From positions 119,931,405-119,995,404 of the forward strand of contig OY726559.1 of the NCBI GenBank assembly GCA_963383645.1: DNA of 64,000 nucleotides. Reading direction: 5' to 3'. Under the pieces are notes generated by a model. It was not told the origin of the DNA, ran no database searches, and saw nothing but the letters and a program-made list of their open reading frames with translations. Position 1 is the stretch's first letter; every line of letters begins with the position of its first letter. This document shows, in pieces, positions 43,903 through 54,950 of this stretch. The DNA comes from Muscardinus avellanarius. Taxonomy: Eukaryota; Chordata; Mammalia; Rodentia; Gliridae. Both the position numbers and the translations under genes were made by a program.

Positions 43903-44250
43903 CCATCTGGTCCTGGTCTTTTCTTTGATGGTAAGCTCTTTATTGCTGTTTCAGTCTCTTTGATTGTTATTGGTTGGTTTACGTGTTCTATCTCTTCTTG
44001 ACTCAGTTTAGGAAGGTTGTATTTATCTAGGAAGTTGTCGATTTCCTCCAGATTTTCCATTTTGTTGGAGTATAGTTTTTCAAAGTAGTTTCTGATAATC
44101 CTCTGGATTTCTACACTATCAGTAGTAATTTCTCCTTTTTTATCTCTTATCTTCATAATTTGGGTTCATTCTTTTTTTTAGTTAGGTTGGCTAGTATTTA
44201 TCAATCTTATTAATTTTTTCAAGAAACCAGCTTTTGGTTTCTTAACACCC
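43903..44250 (-). mobile_element. LINE-1 ORF2 fragment, reverse
   Basis: The minus strand encodes 'EIQRIIRNYFEKLYSNKME', 'NLPKLSQEEIEHVNQPIT' and 'KRPGPDG', the L1 ORF2 segment entering the reverse transcriptase domain. It is open for about 85 codons and then ends abruptly at the 43,903 boundary. It is a fragment only and cannot encode an active enzyme. Confidence 0.93.
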
Positions 44251-44734
44251 AAGTAATGAAAACATTTTGGTCACATTAACTGAAGTACAGTGAGAGAAAG
44301 GTGTCCTGTAAAATACACAATGCAGTTTCCCTTGTGACATCATGTGGCCTTTGAAATATTTGGGTTTTGGAGCATTTTTCAGTTCAGATTAGAGATGCTC
44401 AACTTCTTTGTGTGATACTATATACAAATGTGTTTGTGTGTTTTTGTGTGTGCATGTGAATGAAACCAAGTTATTAAATACACCTTATTAATACTAAATT
44501 TTAGGCTAAGGAGTCTTATTGATGTCTTATTTTTGAATGACTACTCTGTAATAATAAAATAATTATTGCATAGGGAAATTATTGCACAAATGATAGTCAC
44601 TAATATTATTTTTAATAAAATATATTTCACTTCAAAATAAACATATTTCAGAATGTTTTTTATAGCTTTTACAATTTTCCAATATCTGTGAAATAACTGC
44701 ATCTTTACTGTCAAAATTCTTATGGAAGAAATCA

Positions 44735-45005
44735 CTCCCAAAACTACATGAAGAAGGAGAAAATATAGATCAACAAACGATGCCGGAATGGAAGAAGGAA
44801 ATAGGGAGATTTCCTAATTTATATATGATACATACACAAACCTAGAAAAGTCAATCAGTAGCTAAACATGAGAAGGAAGAAGGTGGGAGGGAATGTGATG
44901 GTAATTGGGAAAGGACCAAATGAGTGATGTGTACATATAGGCCTTTCCCATCTTCTATTCCATTAAGATATATGATACAATGCACAAATAAAATAAAAAA
45001 AACAC
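44735..45005 (+). mobile_element. LINE-1 3'-end fragment
   Basis: A 3' UTR-like block ends 'tacaatgcacaaataaaata' with an A-rich tail. Diverged. Confidence 0.75.
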
Positions 45006-45189
45006 ACAGTAAAAATGTTATTTTGTATTCTAGTCGCACCCATCTCTTGGATTGATCATAGCAACATTTTCTGGCTGTTGAGAGCTATGACCTTAGTCAT
45101 TATTGCCAAGAACTAAAAAAACAAAAATTAAAAAAAACTAGGTTCTTAATTTATTTTATTTTATTTTTGCTTTGATATTTATTTTTTTC

Positions 45190-45560
45190 TATTTTAAATA
45201 AATTTTTATTGGTGCATTGTAGTCAAACATCACAGTGAAATACAAGATTTGTGAGGGTATACAAGCATATTTCATCCAATTAGCCCTTATCCCGACCCTG
45301 TCCCATTCCCTCCCCCTCTCTCGATCCCAAGCTTCATTTGGTGATTAACTTTGATACATTTGTTTACGTACATCATGCGTTTGAAAGAGATTCCGTCTTC
45401 CCCAATCCCATCCCCTCTGATTGGTCACCTTGATTGCTCTTCCATGTGGTCCTTTCTTCACTTAGCTCTCCTCCCATTACCCATTTCTTTCTAATTTTTG
45501 CATACTAGAGAAAACATCTGATATTCTATTTTCTGTGATGTTTCTCTGTGTATGCCATAT
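45190..45560 (-). mobile_element. LINE-1 3'-end fragment, reverse
   Basis: Reverse L1 terminus ('ttttattggtgcattgtagt', 'ccaattagcccttatcccga'). It abuts the minisatellite that follows. Confidence 0.85.
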
Positions 45561-45589
45561 TGCAAGTTCCGTTTCTGCTCCTGAAGGCC

Positions 45590-46260
45590 CTGCAGCCAGC
45601 CTTGCCGCCTGGTAAACTCTGATCCTGGCCTCACTGGCTACAGCAATAACCTTGCCTCATGGCAGACCCCAATCCCTAACCTGCTGACCCCGGCTCTGTC
45701 CTCACCACTTGGGAGGCTCCGATCCCTTCTTCAGAGGCCCCAGCACCGGCCTTACCTCATGGCAGGCTCCAATCCTGAACTCGCTGGCCCTGTAATCAGC
45801 TTCACCCCTTGGTTGGCTCCTTTCCCGGCCTCAGAGGACCCAAAACCAGCCTTGTCTCACATCAGGCTTCAATCCTGTCACGCTGGCCTAGTCTCCTGCC
45901 TCACCGCTCAGCAAGGTCCCATCCCGGCTTCGGAGGCCTCAGCTCTGTCCTTGCCTCACAGTGGGCCCTAATCCTGGCCAGGCTGGTCCCGGCACTGGCT
46001 TATCTCCTCAGAAGGCTCCGATCCTGTCCTCAGAGGCCTTCGCACCGGCCTTGCCTCAGAGGAGGCCCCGGTCCTGGCCTTGCTGGCCCTGGCACTGGCC
46101 TAACCCCTCGGCAGTCTCTGATCCTGGCCTCAAAGGCTCTTACACCAGCCTTGCCTAATGGCAGGCTCCGATTCCACTTTCGCTGGCCCTGGCACTGGCC
46201 TCACCCCTCGGCAGGCTCCGATCCCAGCCTTGGAGGCCCCGGCACCGGCCTTGCCTGGTT
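45590..46260 (+). repeat. GC-rich minisatellite, ~50-bp unit in ~100-bp higher-order repeat
   Basis: Degenerate units built on 'ggcactggcc', 'cctcggcaggctccgatcc' and 'ggccttgcctca'. The anchor 'ctggccct'-like motif recurs at 45,684, 45,784, 45,883, 45,983, 46,083 and 46,183, a spacing of 99-100 bases. Each 100-base period contains two related half-units. The period is not a multiple of three, so the open frames across it are not coding. Confidence 0.92.
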
Positions 46261-46579
46261 CTTAATATAGCTTATTGTGATTTACCCTAAATACTAAAAA
46301 ATTCTGATTAGGTTTTATGTTTGCATTGCAGTTGCCTAAAGTTAAATTTGGATAAATTAAGCATGTACAATTATAGGTCTTCTACTTGTGGGTTTACTAT
46401 TAAAAATGTTATTTGGCCTCATACCCTTCTACGTATTCCTTTGTATCTCTTTGCCTCTATTCTTCCATACTATAGATTTCTCACCTACTGTACAAAAATT
46501 GTATATCATGTAATTTGATTTTAGATTCTTTCATCTAATGTACTGTTATTAAAATATAATTTTTGCCAATAATATTTTT

Positions 46580-46765
46580 TTGGTGGTACTGGGCTTCCTG
46601 GACACCCTTCTAACTCCAGTTACACTCCCAGACCTATTTTATATTTTTTTATTTGGAAACAGAGTATCTTAAGCCAGGAAGGCTGGTTTCGAACCAGCGT
46701 GATCCTTTGTCTCCGCCTCCCAAGCGCTGGGATAACAAGCGTGTGCCACCATGCCTGGCCAATAA
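46580..46765 (-). repeat. SINE (B1-ID dimer), reverse
   Basis: 'tggtggtactgggcttcctg' to 'gtgtgccaccatgcctggcc'. Well preserved. Confidence 0.88.
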
Positions 46766-46769
46766 TAAA

Positions 46770-47395
46770 ATTTGTAAAACTTGCAATTTTTAGCAATTAC
46801 TGACAAAATTCCTATGGAAAAAAATCACTTACAAAACATGCAAACTTTACAGTCCTCCACATTTTTAGCTCAATGGCCTTTGGACTTATTTATACCACCA
46901 TGGTTTCTTGCCTTCAAAGTTAGAATGGCCATGTGAACTTTTCTCCAGAATTTCTTTAGTCTATAATTTTTGGGAAAATGTTACTTAGATACCATAGTTA
47001 GACTAGAGTTTTGCCAAAATCTCATATGCATTCTAAAAGTCTATGCATAGAATTTAGAGGAGAGTCTTCTCAGATGAAAGCCAGTTTTACGGCCACCAAT
47101 GGACACCTGCTCTCAAGACTTCTGAGACTGCCATTTGTGCTATCCTCTCTGGCTTATTCCTGAAAAAGATGGCTGCTTAGGGTCAATTCATGGACACAGA
47201 ACATGACAAAGAATAGCTCCTATCGGATGTCATTTTAAGTTTTCCTTCTTTTCTCCAGGGGTTTCAACACTTTTCCCCAATCTCACTTACACCACCAGCC
47301 TACTTTTTATTGCCTGTTTGGTATGAAAGGATTCAGGCACATACTAATTAACAAGATTCAAAATCATGATTTTTGGACAAAGTTCACAAAGATAT
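46770..47395. other. Unannotated stretch
   Basis: I see no repeat family or coding signal here. Confidence 0.5.
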
Positions 47396-47530
47396 GAGGG
47401 ACGGGGAGGGAATGGGGTGAGAATTGGGTAGAGATTAAACCAGTGATGTGTACATGTATGTACACACAAGTTTTTTTTACCCCATTATGATGTGTGAATA
47501 TAATGCACCAATAAAAATTAAAAAAAAAAT
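47395..47530 (+). mobile_element. LINE-1 3'-end fragment
   Basis: Terminal block with 'tgtgaatataatgcaccaat' and an A tail. Confidence 0.88.
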
Positions 47531-47544
47531 CAATGAGCAGCGAC

Positions 47545-47735
47545 AAAGATGGGCATGGTTATTCACATGTATAATCCTAACATTTGGAAGGCTGATACAG
47601 GAGGTCACAGGTTTGAGGCCAGCCTCAGCAAGTTATCAAGGTCCTCAGCAACATAGTGAGTAAAATAGTGAGACCCAGTTTTAAAAGATAAAAAATAGGG
47701 TTGGAAATATAGCTCACAGAAATATCCTCATTAAC
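47545..47735 (+). repeat. SINE, forward, diverged
   Basis: 'gggcatggttattcacatgt' to 'gttggaaatatagctcacag'. Diverged, and followed by a short CA/C-rich patch. Confidence 0.7.
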
Positions 47736-47739
47736 ACAC

Positions 47740-48545
47740 ACCTGTGCGTGCGTGCACACCCCCCCATCCACACACACTAGTAGCCACAGAACTTGAGTGA
47801 CTAAAAGTATTCTTGCAAGTTTTAATTAAAAGTAGAAAATCACCTTCCCTCTCAAATAACCTTTGTATTACAAAATATATTCTAGAAGAAAGAGACAATA
47901 TCACAATAAAGGAGGAAACCCCCACTTCAAAATAATGCTCTCAATCCTGCTCTGGATTCCTGAAAATAATCCCACTTAAACTCTATGCTGCCTATGCAAC
48001 CCCAACTTATCATATAGTGAGCCCTTTCTGGACTAAATTTCAGTTCCTATTCCAAAGAAAATATTTTATTTTCAGTAAGTGAATATCCCTGGGATCTAAA
48101 CACAGGTGACATGCTCAGTCTAAACCAAATGGAAGTCTCACAACTCTGGGGACTATTGTTATTGAGTTGCTCAAAGTTTTCTAAGTTGTAAAACAAGGAG
48201 AAAATTTTTTGCATATCCCTTCTGTTATTGGCTCATTTTTACTCATTCAATATTTATTATTGCAAAAGAGCATACATGATAGAAATGGACATCTGATAAA
48301 ACTAAAAATAAATAGATATATCCCAATATTTTTATTGTGACTCACATACAAATAATTTATCACAGAAATTTTAGAAATACATATTTCTACATTCTTGTGC
48401 TGCTTTTTCCATTTTATACCATATTTTTTTCCTAATTTTTATGAATCTGTCATTTGTAAAAGAAAGTGCCATGCAAAACAGATTACAGACTACGTAATGC
48501 AGAATTCTTGTATTAGAATAAGTGCTGAATTCTTTGTTAATAGCC
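47740..48545. other. Unannotated stretch
   Basis: AT-rich, non-repetitive by eye. No gene is supported. Confidence 0.5.
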
Positions 48546-48745
48546 ACACAACTCACAAATGCCAAAGTATGGAACCAGCAAAGATGTCAATCAACAGATG
48601 AATGGATTGCAGAACAGATTAATGGATTTCATTGTATACAATACAATTTTACTCAGCCATGAAGAAGAACAAAATTACATCATTACACGGAAATGGATGG
48701 AATTGGGAAACATTATGCAAAGTGAGATCAGTCAGTAACTAAAAG
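48545..48745 (+). mobile_element. LINE-1 ORF2-end fragment
   Basis: 'gtatggaaccagcaaagatg', 'caatcaacagatgaatggat' and 'gtgagatcagtcagtaact' are L1 3' landmarks. The true 3' end is missing. Confidence 0.85.
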
Positions 48746-49014
48746 TACAAACCCAGTAACAGAAAGCCAAACCCCAACAGTCATCGAGGCGGGAAGGGGA
48801 AGGATGGGAAAATCACCCATCACAGGTGGAGGAGCCTCCGGGTATGGCTGGAGCATGGGGCGCTGGACCAAGTCCCTGAGCACCACAAGCTGGAGCTGCT
48901 GGGGCCTCCTGGCTGGGCTGGGCCAATTGTCGGGTCCTCAGTGCTAGCGCTGAGGGGCAGCTGCTGCTTATGTAGCCAGCATCTAATGGCCCTCGATGGG
49001 AAAGGTCTCAGCAT

Positions 49015-49355
49015 GAGTTCAGGCACTGCCTAGTTTCCTCCCTGCCTGCTCCTCTCCCTCTGTCCTCCCTCTCTCCTCTTCCCCACTTCTCGACCTTTTC
49101 CCTTTTCAGTGCTTGGCGTTCCCTTGCCCTCCTCCTCTTACCCTCCGCCCTGCATTTCCTTCTAGGTCTTTCCATCTTTCTTCCTTTGATTCTTCCTTCC
49201 TCCATCCTTGTCTTCCCTCCACTCTTCTTTTTCCTCCAAACTTTCTTCATTTTGTCACTCACCAACAGGACCTCCCAGCCTTCTGCCCTCTCTCTGTAAC
49301 ATCCTCTTTTCCTCCTCAGCATCCTCCTTCCCTCTCCTCTCCTCCTTTTCTCCAC
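49015..49355 (+). repeat. Pyrimidine-rich low-complexity tract
   Basis: About 340 bases dominated by C and T ('ctctccctctgtcctccctc'). The Arg/Lys/Glu-rich reverse frame of 119 codons across it is a composition artefact. Confidence 0.85.
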
Positions 49356-49649
49356 CCCAGCCCCCACCTCAAGCCTCAGCCACTTGGTCCCCGCCCCCAG
49401 CCGCCAGTCCCCAGCAGCTCAGTCCTGCAGGGAGTCTAGGGAGCCCATAGCTAAGCACCAGGAGATGAGCACTGCCTGCACTGCCTGCCAGCATGTCTCC
49501 ACCATGGCTTAGCAGAAAATGGAGCTGGACTTTGGGCCTGACACTTCCCCTGGGGGCGCCTGGAGGAGGTCCAACAGTGCTCCCCAGGCCCATGCAAAAG
49601 TCTGAGCCAGCACCACTGCAGCCTGCCACTGGGGACCCAGGCGCCAAGC

Positions 49650-50050
49650 CCCAACCTATGCGTTTTTCCCGCCGTCGTGGAGGCTTCTGGGCCGTCAGTT
49701 CCCTCAGACCACGCCCATTTCCGGTTGGGGCAGAAGCCTCGCCATAGTAGTGCCCGAGGCCGCGCTGTGGCCCCGTCCCGCCTCCTATGGAGGTGACTCC
49801 GAGGGGCCCGCGGTGCCGACTGGCGGGGCCGAGTGGATCGTGTGGCAGAACCAGGGCGGCCGTCCTGACCTGGTGAGTCCTGCTGCACAGTCGTGTCCCG
49901 AGCCCGGGACAGGCCAGGCCTGCGCTGAGGCCCGCGGTCGCCTGGCTGGTGGTAATGGCGGCGCCGGGTGTGCGACTGCGCGTGCGCTGGTCTAGGCGGG
50001 AAGCCCGAAGAGGGTTGAGGGTGGCTGGTCTTTTGGGCTCTGGGCCGTGG
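49650..50050. promoter_or_regulatory. CpG-rich island, candidate promoter
   Basis: CpG density rises sharply here, against a CpG-poor background. Motifs seen are an NRF1-like 'tgcgcgtgcgc' (49,977-49,987), a YY1-like 'aatggcggc' (49,954-49,962) and an ETS-like 'ttccgg' near 49,721. A GTGAGT donor at about 49,873 follows an open segment ('AEWIVWQNQGGRPDL') that could be a first exon, but I cannot name the gene. Housekeeping-type, possibly bidirectional; the long reverse frames are GC artefacts until shown otherwise. Confidence 0.5.
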
Positions 50051-50149
50051 TACTTTAGCCTCAGGATGCTGTGTCTTGGGCACCGATTAAGGGGCATTTG
50101 TCTGGAGCCTAAGGATACTAAGGATGGTGGGAGAGAGGACAAGTGAACA

Positions 50150-50460
50150 GGGTAGAAACCATATATATGAGCCCAATGTGGCAAAGGCTTCAACCACAAA
50201 TCCGGGATCCTGGTCCAGCAGAAGGGCCACAGGGGAGAAGTGTTACAGGAGTCAAGAATGTGGAAAGGCCTTCCTGTGTACCTCATGCCTGCACAAACTT
50301 AAGCGGTTCCACAGGGTAAAGAAGCCCTCGTAGTGTGATCAATGTGGCAAAGGATTCACTCTGGCTGCACCTGCGCACCTACCAGAGGCAGTACATGGAG
50401 AGAAACCGAGAGCTGACCCGAGTGTGCAAAGAGCTGCAGATAGACCTTTGGTCTCCTTAT
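50150..50460 (+). pseudogene. C2H2 zinc-finger gene relic
   Basis: Three degraded fingers in shifting frames. The first reads 'CGKGFNHKSGILVQQKGH'. The second reads 'GEKCYRSQECGKAF' then 'CTSCLHKLKRFHR', in a different frame. After a TAG at 50,334 the third begins 'CDQCGKGFTLAA' and needs another shift to reach 'LHLRTYQRQY'. The first cysteines and some histidines are lost. It lies just downstream of the CpG island, so it may be the dead 3' part of a KRAB-type ZNF gene. It does not encode an intact finger array. Confidence 0.75.
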
Positions 50461-50494
50461 TATAGGTACAGTGCTATTTCCTCATGCATGCATT

Positions 50495-50675
50495 CTTTAT
50501 TATTTTTGTGGTACTGGAAATTGAACCCAGGGTTCCCCTGCACAGAGGCACTAACCTAGAGCGCTAATTTTATTTTGAAACAGGTGTTGCTGAAGCTGGC
50601 TTCATACCTGTGCTCCTCCTGTCTCAACCACCCAGGTACTGAGATTATAAACATGTGCCACCATGCCCAGCAATA
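50495..50675 (-). repeat. SINE, reverse
   Basis: 'tggtactggaaattgaaccc' to 'gtgccaccatgcccag'. Moderately diverged. Confidence 0.8.
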
Positions 50676-50679
50676 TTAT

Positions 50680-52330
50680 CTATTTATGTTGCAAACCTTC
50701 TGGATATGTTTTCTTAGTTTCATTTTTCAATTGCTCACTATTCTTGAATAGAAACATGATTTATGTCAGGGGGTGAAGCTCAGTGGTGGATGGCTTGCCA
50801 GGCCTGTGCAAGGACTGGGGTGAGAAGAGCAGCAGTTTCTGGCCATAAAAATATATTTAGGCAGATTTTGTGATGAATTTGTTTTGTAAGCAGCCTGAGG
50901 ACCTGGATGTTGCAGGCAGGAGGTATTGGGTGCAGGTTTTGTGGGTTTGAATGGGGTGTACACAGGAAGAATCTGGCCTTGGGGGTTGGGGAGGCAAAAG
51001 GGAGAGCAGGTATAACCCAGGAGACATTGCACTGGGCAGAATAAGCTTGAAGAGTTCATGTGTGCTGATGAGGCTTCTAATATACTCATGAGTTCATTGG
51101 GTGTGGTGACTTGATTTCAAAGGATTGAGGGAACTTAGGCTGCACTATCTGAGTATGAGTTCACAAATGACCCCTAAATCCAGTGTAACACTGCCCATCG
51201 TGTTTGAGCTGATGAGTACAGGCTGGGGGTGGTTATTTTTTGCAGCAGGTTTTGGTGCCAAAATCTGGATTCCTTTCTAGGTCTAGTCTCAGGTCTTCTA
51301 GGGGAGGTGGGGTTAAGAACCATGGTGCAGAGGCCCAGACTCTGAAGGAATCAGAGTTGAAATTGCACATCTGAGCCTGAGAGGGTTAGGGATGTGAAGA
51401 GACCCACAGGGCACCTGCCCAAGAGGTTGGACAGAAACACAGGTGGTAACTTCTGGTAGTGCAGATTTTTTGGTTTGGAAATGGTAGCAACACAGGTTGG
51501 TCTGGAGACTTTAGCTGTGCAGGAACGTCCCGCATGGGCAGGTTTGGGCCATAAGAACACCAGTGAAACTCGATGTGCCCCATAACACCATCATATTTGG
51601 TTGTGAGCTGTGTGGCAACCTTTCCAGGGGCTTTCTCACCTGGGGAATTCCATTTTATACCCTTGGCTCCACAATTTGATCCTACAACCACCACCCGGAC
51701 GTCAGAGTTGCTGGGCCACCATGGGAGACGTGTGTCACACCTTTCATGGCTGCCCTGTTTTCCTCCCCCAACTTGTGGGTTCTTTGGGAGTTGGGGGATT
51801 GAACCCAGGAGCATTCTACCTGTGAGCTAGAGTCTTCCTCAGTTGCTGAGGCTGTTCTTAAGGAACAGGCAGCCCTCCTGTCTCATCCTCACAAGTACAG
51901 TACCCATTTGTAAGTGATGCCCTGATTTCCTGTGGGGACCAGTATGGTGGATGTTGAGCACCTGGCAGGTGCTTCCTGGGTGACTCCCTGAGGCTGTCAT
52001 GCTGGCTGAGAGACTGCATGGTGATGCTGGTGAGGTGAATGTGGAGGGAGTGGCCGGGGCCACCTGCAGCCATACTGTCTTCCACCCCAAGTGGGGCCTA
52101 GCCTCTCAGAGGAGCCCAACAGATGCGGTACTCAGCCACCAGGCTAGATACAGATCAGCAGGAGCCTCACTGGTGGTGTTCCATTTGCATGTGGAGTTTG
52201 AAGCCAACACCACCTGCCAGTTCAACAAGTTCCAGAGGGGCAGCTAGAAAGCAGAGACCTGGCTCCCTGTGCTTGGTGGGCTGACAGGATGGGAATGAAG
52301 GAACTAGAGGAATTGCCATGAAGGCAAACG
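50680..52330. other. Unannotated stretch with one SINE fragment
   Basis: A reverse SINE fragment lies at about 51,790-51,900. A forward frame to 52,247 ends '...HLHVEFEANTTCQF' before the TAG, and short frames at 51,550-51,700 look exon-like, but I cannot assign a family. It leads into the right duplication arm, so it may be an old gene remnant. Confidence 0.35.
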
Positions 52331-53395
52331 GGCCACAAGGGGAGCAGTGTGGGCTCCACTGCAGATTCCCCACTAGGACCAAAGGGGAGGGCAGGGCAAT
52401 GGTGGAAGATGGGCTGTGGTCCAGGGAGAGAGCAGAGACCCTGGAAGGGAAAACCTTGCAGCCCAAGTGCAGAGCATGAAGGAAGGACTGCACATGCAGA
52501 TCCTGAGCTCCGGTCTAGCCCACCATTATGAGCTTTGGCAGTAGTGTCTTCTACAAGACTCCTTTTCTTTGTAATAGCACAGAAATTTATCTAGAAGAAA
52601 CCGTTGAAGGAGTCACTTTATTTTATTTCTTTCTTGATACTGGGGATTGAACTCAGGGAGCTCAGCGCTATACCCCCTTTGTTTCTTTAGTTTTTTCTTT
52701 TCTTTTTTCAGAAACAGTTGTCATTACTCTAGGCTGCTGAGAGTCTTATTAAGTTGCAGAGTCTTGCATTGAGCTTGTAATTCTGTTTTACCATCCCAAG
52801 CAGTGTGATTGTAGCTGTGCATCACCATGCCCAGGTAGAAGGGGACACTTCTTGGGCTGGCCCACTTTGCCTGTCCCCACCAGCTCCTTATGTCTGTTAG
52901 TTTCTGCTCCTGCTTTTGTTGGCAAAGGAAAAGTTGAATCAGAGAGGAGGGAGGCCAGGGAGCCTCATGCCCAGCAAGGAGAGCTGCCTGGATTCCCGGA
53001 GCCTCTCATGGGACCCTGGGGTCATTTAATGTGTACCATGGAAGGTGTGGCAGACAACTGAGTAAGAGATCTTGGTTTCTGCCGGGTGTCGTGGCGCACG
53101 CTTGTAATCCCTGGGCTTGGGTGGCAGAGACAGGAGAGTCGTGCAGGTTCGAAAAAGCCGCAATCACTGGCTTAGGAGACCCTGTTTCCAAATAATAATG
53201 TAAAAATAGGTCTGGGAGTATAGCCCGGAGGTAGAAGGGCTTCCAGGAACCCCAGGACCACAAAAAAAAGAGAGAGAGAGAGATCTTGGTTTCTCCATCC
53301 CTCCCACCAACACCTCTAGGTGCCAGACACCTGCCTAGGCATTCTGGTGAGTCACTCAGTAAATATCAAGTGCTCAAAACAGTGCCTGGTACAAA
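52330..53395 (+). repeat. Segmental duplication, right arm (paired with about 3,290-4,080)
   Basis: Collinear with the left arm, direct orientation. Size difference comes mainly from a young forward SINE at 53,085-53,280 and a fuller reverse SINE at about 52,630-52,840. The two arms bracket the NBPF-like gene. Confidence 0.7.
53085..53285 (+). repeat. SINE (B1-ID dimer), young, with (GA)n tail
   Basis: 'gtcgtggcgcacgcttgtaa' to 'ttccaggaaccccaggacca', then A/GA tail. The flanking 'agatcttggtttct' repeated on both sides is the target-site duplication. The left duplication arm lacks it. Confidence 0.92.
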
Positions 53396-54000
53396 CAAGC
53401 GCACAAATGTAATTTCCTGTGGATCCAGCAAAGCTAGGGTTCTGGTTCTTGGTTTTAGGCTGAAGAATAAAGAGAATCAGTAAAGGAGAAAGCTTCCATC
53501 AGCAGTTACTCAGGGCATGACAGGAAGAGCCCCAGGGAAGTCTCAGGATTAGGAGTCACCAGAGTGATGGTTTAGGTCCAGTGAGTAGAAATTTGGAGTC
53601 ACAGGGACCTTGTGGTGAAGGCAAGCTCTGCCAGTTCCTGCTCATTCATATTTCTTCTTCATTTTCTGTGCACAACACTCTCCTTCCCAACTTCAGACTC
53701 AGAAGACACATCTGAGTCTCCCATCCCAGCCCCGCTCTGTCTTGGTCATCCCTGCCAGGGGAATACCCATCTTCGCCTGGGGACCTGTACCCCATGAAGG
53801 CAGGGTGGGGGGGTTCTCTGTCATTGCTTAGTGCCCAATTTCCAAACAAGCACTATTTATTGAGCACTCATTATGTGCCAAACAGTATTCTAGTAGTTTG
53901 GTGCATATATCCTTTTCTTTTCTTTCTTTTTAATTTTTTTTTATATCAGAGGATGAACCTAGGAGAATTTTACCTTTTCTTCTTTTACCATTTTTCTTTC
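53395..54000. other. Unannotated stretch
   Basis: Short forward frames only ('SDSEDTSESPIPAP' near 53,700). No family or splice support. Confidence 0.4.
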
Positions 54001-54315
54001 TCTTTTTTTGTAGTATGGTGATTGATCCCAGGCGTTTCTACCTCTGAAATAGATCCCCAACTATTTTTCCATTTTATTTTTAAACAGTGTCTTACTAATT
54101 TGCTGAGGCTGGCCATGAACCTCTGATCCTCTTGTCTCAGCTTCCCACTTGTTGGCTTTGCAAGTGTGCACCACCACGCTCAGTTCCTTTTTGTTTCAAA
54201 ACAGGATCTTTGCTAAGTTTCTCTGGGCTTCTCTGAGTTTTTTGACTGTCTTCAAACATGCATTCCTCCAGCCTCAGCCGACCTAATACTGTTAGTACAG
54301 ACCAGTACCACGAAG
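54000..54315 (-). repeat. Two adjacent reverse SINEs, diverged
   Basis: One dimer lies at about 54,010-54,180 and a B1-type half at about 54,190-54,310. Confidence 0.75.
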
Positions 54316-54950
54316 CTCAGCTTTTTCTGCATATATTTTAATTTCCCATATTTTCTTCATTATCCCGTTAACAAAGAAACTAAGGTTTGTCCATGGCTAC
54401 CCAGATACTTAGGGACAAAGCTGGGATTTGAACCAGGCCATCCTGGACCCTTCAGTAGTGCTTCACTACTACTGGGGTTTGTGGAGTGCCAGAGGTAGAA
54501 ACTGACCTGTCCCATTGCTTCTCTCCCTAGCAAGACTCTGGAACACCGTGGAAGCCCAGAAGCCCTTGTCAGTGACCTATTGTGTCTTTATCAGGAGGTA
54601 CCTGCTCACCCAAGTCACCTGGTCATTACACCTGAATGAACTGCCCAGATGACTGGAAGAGAGAAGTGAGAGCCAGGTGACTGGAACCATGCCTGTCACA
54701 TTCGACATCACCAAATTCTTGATGCTGCTGTCCTGGTACCAGGTACATGGCGGGGACAAAGTCTGTACAGTGGAATACCAGAGTTGGGAGGAGCCAATTC
54801 TGCTGCCAGTGACCCTCTGTGTACACTGAGTTCTGTGTGTGAGCTTTCTCCAAACCCACTGTCTGCACCTCAAGCCACGTACAATACCACCACCACCGTT
54901 TATACTGGCTACTCAGGTAAGAGTCCATGCTGTCGCAAACCAGCTCAGTC
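54315..54950. other. Unannotated stretch with exon-like segment
   Basis: A segment after 'tctccctag' at about 54,530 stays partly open ('PVTFDITKFLMLLSWYQVHG'), but stops interrupt it. I do not recognise it. Confidence 0.3.

Noticed and set aside
45809..46270. 153-codon forward ORF with repeated residues
   Set aside because: It lies in a minisatellite whose period (about 100 bases) is not divisible by three, so the repeats fall in different frames.
49008..49367. Arg/Lys/Glu-rich 119-codon reverse ORF
   Set aside because: Product of a pyrimidine-rich low-complexity tract, not a basic nuclear protein.
49369..50286. 305-codon reverse-strand ORF
   Set aside because: It lies over the CpG-rich island, where stop codons are rare. 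It has no recognisable domain, has a competing 210-codon frame on the same strand, and covers the zinc-finger relic in antisense.
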